Positions 24,467 through 33,700 of a DNA stretch of 40,464 bases are shown here, piece by piece; the first letter of the stretch is position 1, and each line of letters begins with the position of its first letter. Under the pieces are notes generated by a model that worked only from the letters and a program-made list of their open reading frames with translations, did no database searches and had not been told where the DNA came from. Origin of the DNA: Bacteroidia bacterium (GTDB lineage: Bacteria > Bacteroidota > Bacteroidia > Bacteroidales > Azobacteroidaceae); contig BNYG01000025.1 of the NCBI GenBank assembly GCA_026000155.1, positions 1 through 40,464 on the forward strand, read 5' to 3'. The translations under genes were made by a program, and so were the position numbers.

Positions 24467-25873
24467 TCACTGAATGCTGACCACATCTAAAATTTGCACA
24501 TCGCTTTGTATATCGGCAACGTAAACATTGTAGTGCGGTGGAAAAACTTCTTTGAAACTGTACATTGGAATAGATGCCGGAAACTGCTGGTTTTGATATT
24601 GAACTTGAAAAACACCGGTAATGGATTCCCCTAAGGTGGTAGGTTTTTCAATTTTGATAATTATCCGGTTATGATTTGTATTTTTCTGCACCAACAAGTC
24701 TTTTATTTTTTCCGCACCCCTGTTTTTATTTTTTACGACGGACGTATAATCGGACATATTCGGGGTTGCGTCTTGATTAAAAATGAAGTGAGGCTGCGTC
24801 TCAAAATCGGCAATCCATTGCGGATCTTTACTTCGGTCGGGCAAAGAATAATTATTGCTCAAATATTCCGCCAATTTGTATCCTGTGATTACCATGCCTG
24901 TATTGGACAAGTGCTGATTAGCGCCATAAGTATTTTCAAAAGCGGCCGGCGTATAACGCACAGTATCGTAGGGCGATTGCAAATCCAGCCATTGGGCGGA
25001 CGGATATTTTTGCAATTCTTCGTTTAACGTTGCCTTCCATGTTTCATAATGGGCAATATGCGCGTGATACATGGGCGCTGTAACAAATAAAACCGGAACA
25101 TTTTTTGACTTGCACAATTCGATAATTTTGTTCACGTATTTTTTGCTGTGTTCGGAGATGTTGCGCTCCCGTCCATCAATGGGCGCTCCCAATGTTTTAT
25201 ATTTCATTAAAGTGCTGTCTTCCAAACCCGTTTCAAAGCGGGCAAATCTACCTAACTCCAATTTATTTTGCCGGGGAGGTGCAATATTTTTCCTGTTGGA
25301 CTCTATCTGGGCTGTGTTAGTAAGCAAAAATGAATGGTTGCGAATACTGGGCGACCATATTTTTACCCAATTATTGCTGTTGAAAAGTTCCGGCATCATA
25401 CGCAACTTGTACGCTATATCCTGATGCGCTTCAAAACTTTGTATTTCTGCCATTCCTTCGACTTTGGAATTATCGTTAATGGCGTAAGTTTCAACAATCA
25501 CTACCGTCGGTTTTATTTTTTGCAATACTTCACCTAATGAAAAATAGGCGTCGGCTATTCCTGCGCCGGAATTGCCCAACAGGAAACAATTGCTGCCGGT
25601 TGCCACAGAAAGAACAAACGGGTCAATGCCTGTAAAAACGTGTGAATTGCCGACTACCAGCACATCTATTTTTTTTATTTGGGTAAATTTATAAAATGCG
25701 TCCCATTTTCGCTTGGTGTGATTATTGCTTTGGTCGGACATAAAATAGCCTTTCCTGTCTGTGTAGCTCACTACCACTACTATAATGGCAAAAAGCATCA
25801 GCAATTTGAGCGCAAACGTAATCCAATTAAATGCTACTCCAACTTTATTTTCCTGTTTGTTTATTTGTGCCAT
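24467..25873 (-). CDS. SGNH-like partner protein of MBOAT acyltransferase
   Basis: 468 residues with one N-terminal membrane helix (FALKLLMLFAIIVVVVSY) and an exported domain. VLVVGNSHVFTGIDP resembles block I of SGNH/DltD/AlgJ-type acyl-transfer proteins, GNSGAGIADAYFSL resembles block II and ANQHLSNTGMVITGYKLAEYL resembles the His-containing block V. These proteins move an acyl group, usually acetyl, to an extracytoplasmic acceptor together with an MBOAT protein, whose gene ends directly upstream with a 6-base gap. The acceptor (polysaccharide, teichoic-like polymer or glycolipid) is unknown. No polysaccharide synthesis genes are nearby. Confidence 0.8.
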   Translation of the reverse strand: MAQINKQENKVGVAFNWITFALKLLMLFAIIVVVVSYTDRKGYFMSDQSNNHTKRKWDAFYKFTQIKKIDVLVVGNSHVFTGIDPFVLSVATGSNCFLLGNSGAGIADAYFSLGEVLQKIKPTVVIVETYAINDNSKVEGMAEIQSFEAHQDIAYKLRMMPELFNSNNWVKIWSPSIRNHSFLLTNTAQIESNRKNIAPPRQNKLELGRFARFETGLEDSTLMKYKTLGAPIDGRERNISEHSKKYVNKIIELCKSKNVPVLFVTAPMYHAHIAHYETWKATLNEELQKYPSAQWLDLQSPYDTVRYTPAAFENTYGANQHLSNTGMVITGYKLAEYLSNNYSLPDRSKDPQWIADFETQPHFIFNQDATPNMSDYTSVVKNKNRGAEKIKDLLVQKNTNHNRIIIKIEKPTTLGESITGVFQVQYQNQQFPASIPMYSFKEVFPPHYNVYVADIQSDVQILDVVSIQ

Positions 25874-25879
25874 GACGAA

Positions 25880-27367
25880 TTAAAATTGAAAATAAATAAA
25901 TGAGTTTTCATTGTCGCCTCCATATTGTCCGTAATAAACAATGCTGAGTACAAACGCGATGTAGAATATCCAGCGGATAATCGCCGGCATCTTGAAAAAA
26001 TATTTTTGAACGGCTGTATCATTCTTTTCCCAAAGAATTTCTTTCAACAACAAAATGCCGATTAGCAGGGCGGATAGTTTCAATTCGGCAGCATTTAAGC
26101 CGAAATTAAGCAGGTTACCCGCATTGGAAAAATCCAGGTAACGGAAACAATCCAAGGCTGCCTCAAAACTTTGTGCTCTGAAAAAAGCAAGCGAAAGCGC
26201 CCAGCAAGCAAAAATAAAAATGGATTTGAAGAAATGAATAATAAAATTATCTTTTTTCTCACATCGGGTTAAATTCAAAATCGGGTCTAAAAGGATAAGG
26301 AACAACGCATTGAGCGTGCCCCAAATAACAAAATTCCACGAAGCGCCATGCCACAAACCACTGAGTGCAAACACAATCAGCACATTGAGTCTGGTACGCC
26401 AAGCCCCCTTGCGATTGCCTCCCAACGGAATATATACGTAATCTTGAAACCATGACGATAAAGAGATATGCCACCGTTTCCAAAAATTCCCGAATGAAGT
26501 AGCGAGGTAAGGACGATTAAAGTTTTTGCGCAATTGGAAGCCAAACAAATGAGCTGTACCGATAGCAATGTCGGAATAGGCCGAAAAGTCGAGGTAGAGC
26601 TGGAAGGCAAAGAACACAATCCCCAGCAACACCGGCAATCCCTCTGCTGCCGGAATATCTTTGAAAACCAGGTCCACATACACCGCCAAGCGGTCGGCAA
26701 TCATTATTTTCTTAAAAAATCCCCACGCCACAAGCAACAGGGCGCTGCGAAAAACCGGATAGTCGGGCTTTTTGAGTGTATCGAACTGCGGCAGAAAGTT
26801 TTTCGCACGTTCAATCGGGCCTGCCACCAATTGCGGGAAGAAACTCACAAAGGCAAAAAACTGTATCCAATTTTTAGCCGGCTCTGTCTGGCGTTTATAA
26901 AGATCAATGGTATAGCTTAACGATTGAAAGGTATAGAAGCTGATGCCGACCGGCAAAATAATGTTCAGTGTGGTGGACGACAAGCTAACGCCAACGGTGG
27001 ACAGCAAGGCTGCGAGACTCTCCGTAAAAAAACCGAAATATTTGAAAAAGCCTAAAAATCCAAGGTTAACGACGATACTGACCAATAACCAGTTTTTCTT
27101 TTGGCGTTTGAGGGCAGGAAGTGCATCGTCCGACGCATCGTCTTCGCGCTTGTTCAGTGTGTCGATTTTGCAGCCGAGCAGGAAATCCATCAGTGAACTG
27201 ATAACGATAAGCGATAAAAAACGCCAATCCCACCAACCGTAAAACACGTAGCTGGCAACTAATAAAAACAAATTGCGCAAGCTTACACTTTTTCGGTTGA
27301 AAAAACGCCAATATAAAACAAATACAATCAGTAGGAATACTGCGAAAGCAAAAGAATTAAAAAGCAT
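25880..27367 (-). CDS. MBOAT family O-acyltransferase (AlgI-like)
   Basis: About 495 residues with ten or more membrane helices. Typical AlgI/DltB phrases are present: YVFYGWWDWRFL, ILPVGISFYTFQSLSYTID, FFPQLVAGPIERAKNFLPQF, GFQLRKNFNRPYLATSFGNFWKRWHISLSSWF, PLGGNRKGAWRT and the catalytic His in SGLWHGASWNFVIWG. It transfers an acyl group from a cytoplasmic donor across the membrane. The start at 27367 (MLFNSFAF) fits family length and the promoter at 27385-27415; a longer frame from 27415 would begin upstream of the predicted transcription start. Forms a two-gene unit with the SGNH partner. Confidence 0.93.
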   Translation of the reverse strand: MLFNSFAFAVFLLIVFVLYWRFFNRKSVSLRNLFLLVASYVFYGWWDWRFLSLIVISSLMDFLLGCKIDTLNKREDDASDDALPALKRQKKNWLLVSIVVNLGFLGFFKYFGFFTESLAALLSTVGVSLSSTTLNIILPVGISFYTFQSLSYTIDLYKRQTEPAKNWIQFFAFVSFFPQLVAGPIERAKNFLPQFDTLKKPDYPVFRSALLLVAWGFFKKIMIADRLAVYVDLVFKDIPAAEGLPVLLGIVFFAFQLYLDFSAYSDIAIGTAHLFGFQLRKNFNRPYLATSFGNFWKRWHISLSSWFQDYVYIPLGGNRKGAWRTRLNVLIVFALSGLWHGASWNFVIWGTLNALFLILLDPILNLTRCEKKDNFIIHFFKSIFIFACWALSLAFFRAQSFEAALDCFRYLDFSNAGNLLNFGLNAAELKLSALLIGILLLKEILWEKNDTAVQKYFFKMPAIIRWIFYIAFVLSIVYYGQYGGDNENSFIYFQF

Positions 27368-27384
27368 GTTGCGTAAATTTTGTG

Positions 27385-27415
27385 CAAAAATAGTAATAAT
27401 TGTATTTCTAATCAA
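27385..27415 (-). promoter_or_regulatory. Bacteroidota-type promoter (TTG / TATTTTTG)
   Basis: On the minus strand TTG (27415-27413) is followed after 20 bases by TATTTTTG (27392-27385). It gives an 11-base leader for the MBOAT gene. Confidence 0.55.
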
Positions 27416-27483
27416 GAATTTAACAACAAATAAAGGAATATTTTATACTTTATGATACTGTATAATGGGCATTTCCTTGTACA

Positions 27484-28635
27484 TCACTTTCTGCAGGTAT
27501 AATTCAGCGTTAAAAGCCAAAATCCCGACGCTAATCCCAAGCAAAGTATATACGGAATATCCGCAGGATTCAATGCTTGAGGAATCCAATGCCATCCCAG
27601 CAATAAACCAGCCAAGAGCACTAAATTAATCCAATGATACCCAGAGATTAAGCGATTCGGTTTCTTAAAAAAGTATCCAACAAAAGCAATCAAATGAAAC
27701 GGATGCAGCCAGAGCAAATTCCAATTCGGCGAAGTACAGGGATGATACGAAAATAGAGTGACAAAGGCAACTAAACACCCGGCTGCTCCGGCTATAAAGA
27801 ACAAGGGTGCAAAGAATCCTTTGAATTTACGATGTTTCCACCATCCCATACCGGCTACAACCAAATATACGAGGAAAATAAGTATGCCTATTGTGAGTGG
27901 TGATTCCCAAAACCATCGCTTGACAACCTGTTCGGGTACAGAAGTTAAGACTTGCTTGGATGATATTACGATGGGTGTATTGTCCAAAGCCTCTTTCAAT
28001 TTCAAAGGCAAAAACAATTCTTGTCGCGCATTAATCAACGAATCCGCACCACTTCCAATCAATAAATCAATGCCGAAAGTCATCCAGGGATACGGTTCCG
28101 TACAGGAATGTATCAACTGCCGGAAAGTCGTTGTTCCGGTTTGTTCGGGATAAACCAATTGATCTTCAGTGCTTTGTTCAATTAAATCACGTACTCTCGT
28201 AGTGCAATTATCAAACAGGAAATTATAACGATACACCAAATTTTCGGGTTGCAGGTTAAGGGACAGTTTTTGCATTAATGCTTCTTTTCCTTCGGCAGTC
28301 AAATTCAATACCTGTTCTACCATGGTCGCATTTCCCATGGAATAAACATACAGGAAATGTTTGTAATCCGTATAGCTTAAAAAATAATCAGTCTCCCCTT
28401 TTACAAAACGATACAAAAAATGGGGAGCGTCAAAATCAAAAGTGCCCCAATTAAAAACTACATCCGTCCGTTGCTCCGGGTCGTACAATCGCAAGGCTGT
28501 ATGTCCATAAATCGTGTAAGCTTCATTGGGACGCGGCAATACCGTCAACAGGCTGACTTGCAAACTATCCGTTTGAAAAGCCTTGACCATTAAAAAAGAA
28601 CAAAAAAACAAAAAAAACAAGCTATAGCGTTTCAT
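27484..28635 (-). CDS. DUF4105 membrane protein, candidate lipoprotein N-acyltransferase
   Basis: 383 residues: signal peptide (ending MVKAF), an exported DUF4105 domain with candidate catalytic His in YGHTALRLYDP and Cys in FLFDNCTTRVRDLIEQ (NlpC/P60-like Cys-His pair), then four or five membrane helices at the C-terminus. From memory, this family has been linked to lipoprotein N-acylation (Lnb type) in Bacteroidota, which otherwise lack Lnt; I treat this as a likely but unproven function here. The ATG at 28635 lies almost at the predicted start from the TAACTTTG box at 28641-28648, so the leader would be very short. Confidence 0.85.
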   Translation of the reverse strand: MKRYSLFFLFFCSFLMVKAFQTDSLQVSLLTVLPRPNEAYTIYGHTALRLYDPEQRTDVVFNWGTFDFDAPHFLYRFVKGETDYFLSYTDYKHFLYVYSMGNATMVEQVLNLTAEGKEALMQKLSLNLQPENLVYRYNFLFDNCTTRVRDLIEQSTEDQLVYPEQTGTTTFRQLIHSCTEPYPWMTFGIDLLIGSGADSLINARQELFLPLKLKEALDNTPIVISSKQVLTSVPEQVVKRWFWESPLTIGILIFLVYLVVAGMGWWKHRKFKGFFAPLFFIAGAAGCLVAFVTLFSYHPCTSPNWNLLWLHPFHLIAFVGYFFKKPNRLISGYHWINLVLLAGLLLGWHWIPQALNPADIPYILCLGLASGFWLLTLNYTCRK

Positions 28636-28640
28636 AAGTA

Positions 28641-28679
28641 CAAAGTTAAAGTTTTTTTGGCATTCTTTTTGTACCTTTG
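28641..28679. promoter_or_regulatory. Divergent -7 boxes
   Basis: TAACTTTG on the minus strand (28648-28641) faces the DUF4105 gene and TACCTTTG on the plus strand (28672-28679) faces the gene at 28710. Neither has a clear -33 element; the two starts would lie about 50 bases apart. Confidence 0.4.
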
Positions 28680-28709
28680 TACTAATATTTCAATTTACTG
28701 CATACAAAA

Positions 28710-30092
28710 ATGAAGAAAATTGTACTCTTTTTTTTAGCAACTTTATTTCTATCAGGAGCAACAGTTTATTCGCAAGTCTCCGGATTTGGTTTGTCGGCTG
28801 CTGTGCCGTTAGCTACCCCTGCTTTGGATGAAAGTTCGGGTTTAGAATACTGCCGGGGAAAATTGTGGACACATAATGATAGCGGTGGAGAGCCTGAAAT
28901 ATACGTTATAAATCCGGCAACCGGTGCTATTACTCAGACAATTACCTTGCAAGGAATAACAAATGTTGACTGGGAAGATTTGGCTTCAGACGGTTATTAC
29001 CTGTATATTGCCGATACGGGAAATAATGTTAATGGAGCACGGACTGATTTGGCCATTTATAAAATCAATCTGGATGATATTCCTCTGACAGGAGATGGAA
29101 CCATTCCGTCTGATAAAATAGAAACTATCCGGTTTTATTATCCGGAACAAGGAGAGAATCCAACTGCTACAAGCAGTAATAATACTTCTTTCGATTGTGA
29201 AGCGATTCTGATTTTTAACGATAAAATTCACCTGTTTACAAAAGATTGGGTAAATAAAACTAAGACTACCGAATATTTTGTACCTAATATTCCACATCCT
29301 ACGGGAGCCAAGTATTCGGCCACAAAGCTCAATGAACACAGTACCAATTTTTTAGTAACCGGAGCTGATTATTCAGGAATTAATCAAGTAGTATTGCTTG
29401 GTTATCAAAATTCCGGTTTTGGTAGTCATTATGCTCGCATATATTCCGGTTTTCAAGGAGATGATATTTCTACGGGAACGGTTTACGCTCCTTTAAGTAT
29501 TGGTACTGTTCTTTCGATGGGGCAAGCAGAAGCTATTTGTTTTGGGGACAATCCTCTTACCGGATATATTTCTAATGAACAATATTCCCCTATTCCTGCC
29601 ATGCTAAAACCATTTACAATTTCTTATGGCGCTGGAAGTGAGCCGGTTCTCGTTACCGGTGTTTCTCTCAATAAATCAACCGCAACAATAGCAGTTGGTA
29701 GTAAGGAAACACTAACAGCAACGTTGAATCCGACCGATGCCGCAGACAAACTTGTATTTTGGACAAGTAGCAACCCTGCGATAGCTTCGGTTTCGCACAG
29801 TGGTGAAGTAACTGCAATAGCCGTAGGAACAGCAACGATAACCGCTACTACTGAAGATGGCAGTAAAACAGCCGATTGTGAGATAACAGTGATCGAATCG
29901 GAATCATCACTATTCTCCGGACCTAAAGTGATAGTAAAGGGAAATATGGTGAATACCGGATTAATGAATTCTACGATACCCATGATTTTGCAGGCGCCGG
30001 TTTTTAACAACTCAGGTACATTGAACGTGAAAGGTTTGGAAGTAGGCGCTACTACGACACTCACTAATAGCGGAACTTTGAACGTTAAATAG
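28710..30092 (+). CDS. Secreted propeller-like protein with Big2 domain
   Basis: 460 residues with a signal peptide (ending ATVYSQ). Residues ~25-300 look like a beta-propeller of the esterase/SdiA-like class (LDESSGLEYCRGKLWTHNDSGGE, WEDLASDGYYLYIADTGNN, CEAILIFNDKIHLFTKDW). A bacterial Ig-like Big2 domain follows (VTGVSLNKSTATIAVGSKETL to ITATTEDGSKTADCEITV), then a 55-residue tail with GNMVNTG and two copies of the phrase (S/N)SGTLNVK. The tail resembles the N-terminal segment of the DUF1566 protein at the left end of the window. Probably cell-surface or periplasmic; ligand unknown. The abrupt end after the second repeat may be a natural terminus or a truncation. Confidence 0.75.
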   Translation: MKKIVLFFLATLFLSGATVYSQVSGFGLSAAVPLATPALDESSGLEYCRGKLWTHNDSGGEPEIYVINPATGAITQTITLQGITNVDWEDLASDGYYLYIADTGNNVNGARTDLAIYKINLDDIPLTGDGTIPSDKIETIRFYYPEQGENPTATSSNNTSFDCEAILIFNDKIHLFTKDWVNKTKTTEYFVPNIPHPTGAKYSATKLNEHSTNFLVTGADYSGINQVVLLGYQNSGFGSHYARIYSGFQGDDISTGTVYAPLSIGTVLSMGQAEAICFGDNPLTGYISNEQYSPIPAMLKPFTISYGAGSEPVLVTGVSLNKSTATIAVGSKETLTATLNPTDAADKLVFWTSSNPAIASVSHSGEVTAIAVGTATITATTEDGSKTADCEITVIESESSLFSGPKVIVKGNMVNTGLMNSTIPMILQAPVFNNSGTLNVKGLEVGATTTLTNSGTLNVK

Positions 30093-30125
30093 TTTTTTAT
30101 TTTTAACTTTATATCTAGTAACAAA

Positions 30126-30725
30126 ATGAACAAAGTATTAGTTTTTACAATCATGGCAAGTTTTTGCATTTTCTGTACAGCACAGGATATTACGTTGCCG
30201 CAACCTCAAAAAACAGGCGGCAAACCCTTAATGGAGGCATTGAGCCACCGGCAAACGACGCGCGAATATTCCGACCGGGAATTGGATAATCAGACTTTAT
30301 CCGATTTATTATGGGCGGCTTACGGTTTCAACCGCGAAGATAAACGGACCGCTCCGTCGGCGAATGACAAACAGGAATTTATTCTGTATGCCGTATTGAA
30401 ATCGGGTGTTTATGTCTATGATGCCAAAGAAAATACCTTGATTCAAAAAGTGAAAGGCGATTTCCGGGCAGCCACCGGCAAACAGGATTTTGTCACCGTT
30501 GCGCCTTTAAATTTGGTTTATGTGGCGGATTTGACTAAAAACGATGCTGGAGGCGCCTCTGCTAATGTCGGTTTTATTTCCCAGAATGTGTATTTATATT
30601 GCGCTTCCGCCGGTTTAGGAACTGTGGTAAGGGGTTGGTACGACAAAGAGGAAGTGAAAACGGCTTTGCAATTAAGCGCCACCGAAGAACCGGTATTGAT
30701 ACAGACTGTCGGATACAAAAAATAA
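30126..30725 (+). CDS. Secreted SagB/ThcOx-type nitroreductase-fold oxidoreductase
   Basis: 199 residues: signal peptide (ending IFCTAQ) and a nitroreductase-fold FMN domain with PLMEALSHRQTTREYSDREL, LLWAAYGFNREDKRTAPSA, the VYVYDAKENTLI strands and ASANVGFISQNVYLYCASAGLGTVVRGW. SagB-like proteins in azole-forming toxin clusters are cytosolic; secreted stand-alone versions like this occur in Bacteroidota with unknown substrate. It ends 19 bases before tamB and is likely co-transcribed with it. No RiPP cyclodehydratase or precursor peptide is visible nearby, so toxin biosynthesis is unlikely. Confidence 0.85.
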   Translation: MNKVLVFTIMASFCIFCTAQDITLPQPQKTGGKPLMEALSHRQTTREYSDRELDNQTLSDLLWAAYGFNREDKRTAPSANDKQEFILYAVLKSGVYVYDAKENTLIQKVKGDFRAATGKQDFVTVAPLNLVYVADLTKNDAGGASANVGFISQNVYLYCASAGLGTVVRGWYDKEEVKTALQLSATEEPVLIQTVGYKK

Positions 30726-30744
30726 AAAGGACTAAGGAACTTGC

Positions 30745-33700
30745 ATGAAGGCATTAAAATACACCGTTTGGATTCTTTTAATTTTGGTGGGAATATTTTA
30801 TATTTTACCCGCTACCTTGTTGCAAATTCCTTATTTTCAGAAAAAAGTCGCTCATGTTGCGACCGGCTATCTGGAGGAAAAAATCGGAACCCAAGTGCAG
30901 GTTCAGCAAGTCGATTTCCGGCTTTTCAACCAATTAATCTTAAAAGATGTTTATTTGGAAGACCAATCGGGCGATACTTTACTGTCGGCCAAACGGGTAG
31001 CTGCCGGTTTTGACCTGATTCCGCTGTTCAAAAATCAATTCCGGTTCAGTTCCGTACAACTTTATACTTTTACCGTTCATTTGAATAAGGAAACGCAAGA
31101 GTCGCCCCTGAATATTCAATACATTATTGATGCGTTTCAAAATAAAAAAGAACCGAAAAAAACGCGTATCGATTTAAATATCAAAGACCTATCCATGAGT
31201 CATGGAAATTTTTCTTACCGTGTCAAAAACACGGATTCCTCGCCGGGACTGTTTAATCCTAACGATATCTATTTGAGTGATATAAAAAGCAAAATCCGGT
31301 TGCGGAAATTGACAAGCGAGGCATTGGATGCTTCGATTCAACGCATGAGTTTGAAGGAACAATCCGGATTTCAGGTGAAACAGCTCGCTTTCGATTTGGC
31401 GGTGAATGCCGATGAAGCGAAAATAAAACACCTGGATTTGGAACTTCCCCATTCCAACCTGCATCTGACGGAAATAGCTGCCGATTACAGCCACATCAAC
31501 CCGGAGGAAAATTTCATAGACAAAATCGGTTTTAACCTGCAAATAGAACCTTCCCGGATTTTATTGAAAGACATTGGTCCTCTTGTTCCGATTTTCGCGT
31601 ATTTCAAAGACCCTTTGGAAATGAAAGGCGCGGCTTCGGGAACTTTTAACGATATTCATTTAACCGACCTGATTGTCACGGGTGGAAACGATCTGTGCCT
31701 CGAAGTCGATGCAAATGTCCGCGACCTCAACAGCGCTGTTCCGTCCAATATTTACGTCAACGGACATATTAAAAATTCGTATATTACCTCGACAGGAATT
31801 CAGAAAATGGCGAACAATTTCAGTCCGGAACAAGTGACGCTCCCGGAACCGGTCAAACGTTTGGGTTCTGTTTTTCTGGATGGCGAGATTTCCGGCAATT
31901 TGAATAATTTAACTACGTTTGTTAATTTCCGGACAGAGGTGGGAAATTTGCGGACGGATGTCAATTTCGGAAAGAACAAGACGAATTTCCTGAAGGGAAA
32001 ACTTTCCACTCCCGAAATCAATATCAAGGAACTGCTGAATGACAATAATTTCGGTATCGTTCAATTTGAAATTGACTTGAATACGACTTTTACGAATAAA
32101 GCGGATTTAAAAGGAACAATTGATGCCTTGGTCAACCAAGTGGATTATAAAGCCTATCATTACGAAAATATTCATTTTTCGGGCGATTTCACAGCGGATA
32201 GTTTCGATGGTGCATTGAAAGCCGATAGCCCTGACGGACAACTCTTTGCGGACGGTTCTTTCGAGTTGAAAGGAAAAGATTCGAACTTCAATTTTTCGGC
32301 CAAAGTGTCAAACCTTTTGCTCGACAAATTAAATTTAACCCAAAAATACGGCAATCCGGAACTTTCGTTTACGTTAAACGCTGATTTCAAAGGAGATAGT
32401 CCTGATAATTTAACCGGTAATTTGTCGTTCCGCAAGCTTTTGTTTTCTACCGATAAAGGTTCTTTTTCGGTGGATCATGTGGTCTTGGATGCCTTGAAAA
32501 ATGACAATAATAAACAATTGTTAGTCAACTCGGATATTGTCAATGGGAAAATAGAAGGACGGTATTCGCTGAAAACCTTACCGGATGCCTTGAAACAAAC
32601 GCTTTCGGCTTATTTGCCTTCGTTAATTCCTCCCGGTCAAAAACCGGTGAAAGAAGATGATAACATTTTCCAATGGGATTTTACGATCAACGATACGAAG
32701 GAACTATCTTATATTCTGGAACTTCCGGTTGTGTTGTACGACCAATCCCAAATTACCGGCGTGTATAATAGTTTGTATAATAAATTTCGTTTGAACGCTC
32801 ATTTTCACCGCTTGAAAGTAGGCGGTTCTATCGTCGAAAACGGAAGTGTGGATTTGGATAACGGAAACAGTTATATCGAATTAAAACTCAACGGAATACA
32901 GCAACAGAAAAAAGACAATAAACTGACTGTTGCGGCGGATTTCAAAGCGCTGAACGATGAGATTTATTCTTCCGTTTATTGGAATGACAATAAAGAATTG
33001 AAATACAAGGGAAAATTGGATTTCACGACCCAACTGGCTTATCAAAAAAGGAAATATCCGGTCGCCGCTTCCATGCAAATCCAACCGTCCGAATTGGTGT
33101 TCAATGATTCGATTTGGACGCTTTCTCCTACCCAAATCCAATACAGGGAAGGCAAAGTAAGCATCCATCATTTCAAAGCCAATCATAATAAACAATTCAT
33201 TGCCATTGAAGGAGATGTGTCGGAAAACGAAACCGATCAGATCAATGTTTCGTTGGACAAAGTGGATTTGGATTATGTTTTCAAATCACTGAACATCAAA
33301 GCATTGACTTTCGGAGGAATTGCCACCGGACAGGTTACGGCGAAAGATCTGTACGAAACCCGGCAACTGTCCACCAATTTAGATATTACCCGTTTTTCTT
33401 TCAACGATGTGATATTCGGGGATTTGGCGTTGAAAGGACGTTGGGATGACGAAGAACAAGGCGTGGAAATGAAAGGCAATGTAATCCAAGATGATACTAC
33501 TCATGTCCGGGTGGACGGCTTCATTTATCCGGTGCGGGAAGAACTTTCCATTCTTTTTGATGCTCAAAATACGAACGCCGCTTTTCTTCGAAAATACGTG
33601 GATAACATCGCCAAAGATCTTTCCGGAAAACTTACCGGCAAATTGCGTTTATTCGGCAATTGGGACGATCCGACTGTCGAAGGAAACGTGTGGGTAAATA

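Noticed and set aside
30126..30725. RiPP azole biosynthesis cluster suggested by the SagB-like protein
   Set aside because: The protein has a signal peptide and no cyclodehydratase, transporter or precursor gene is nearby.
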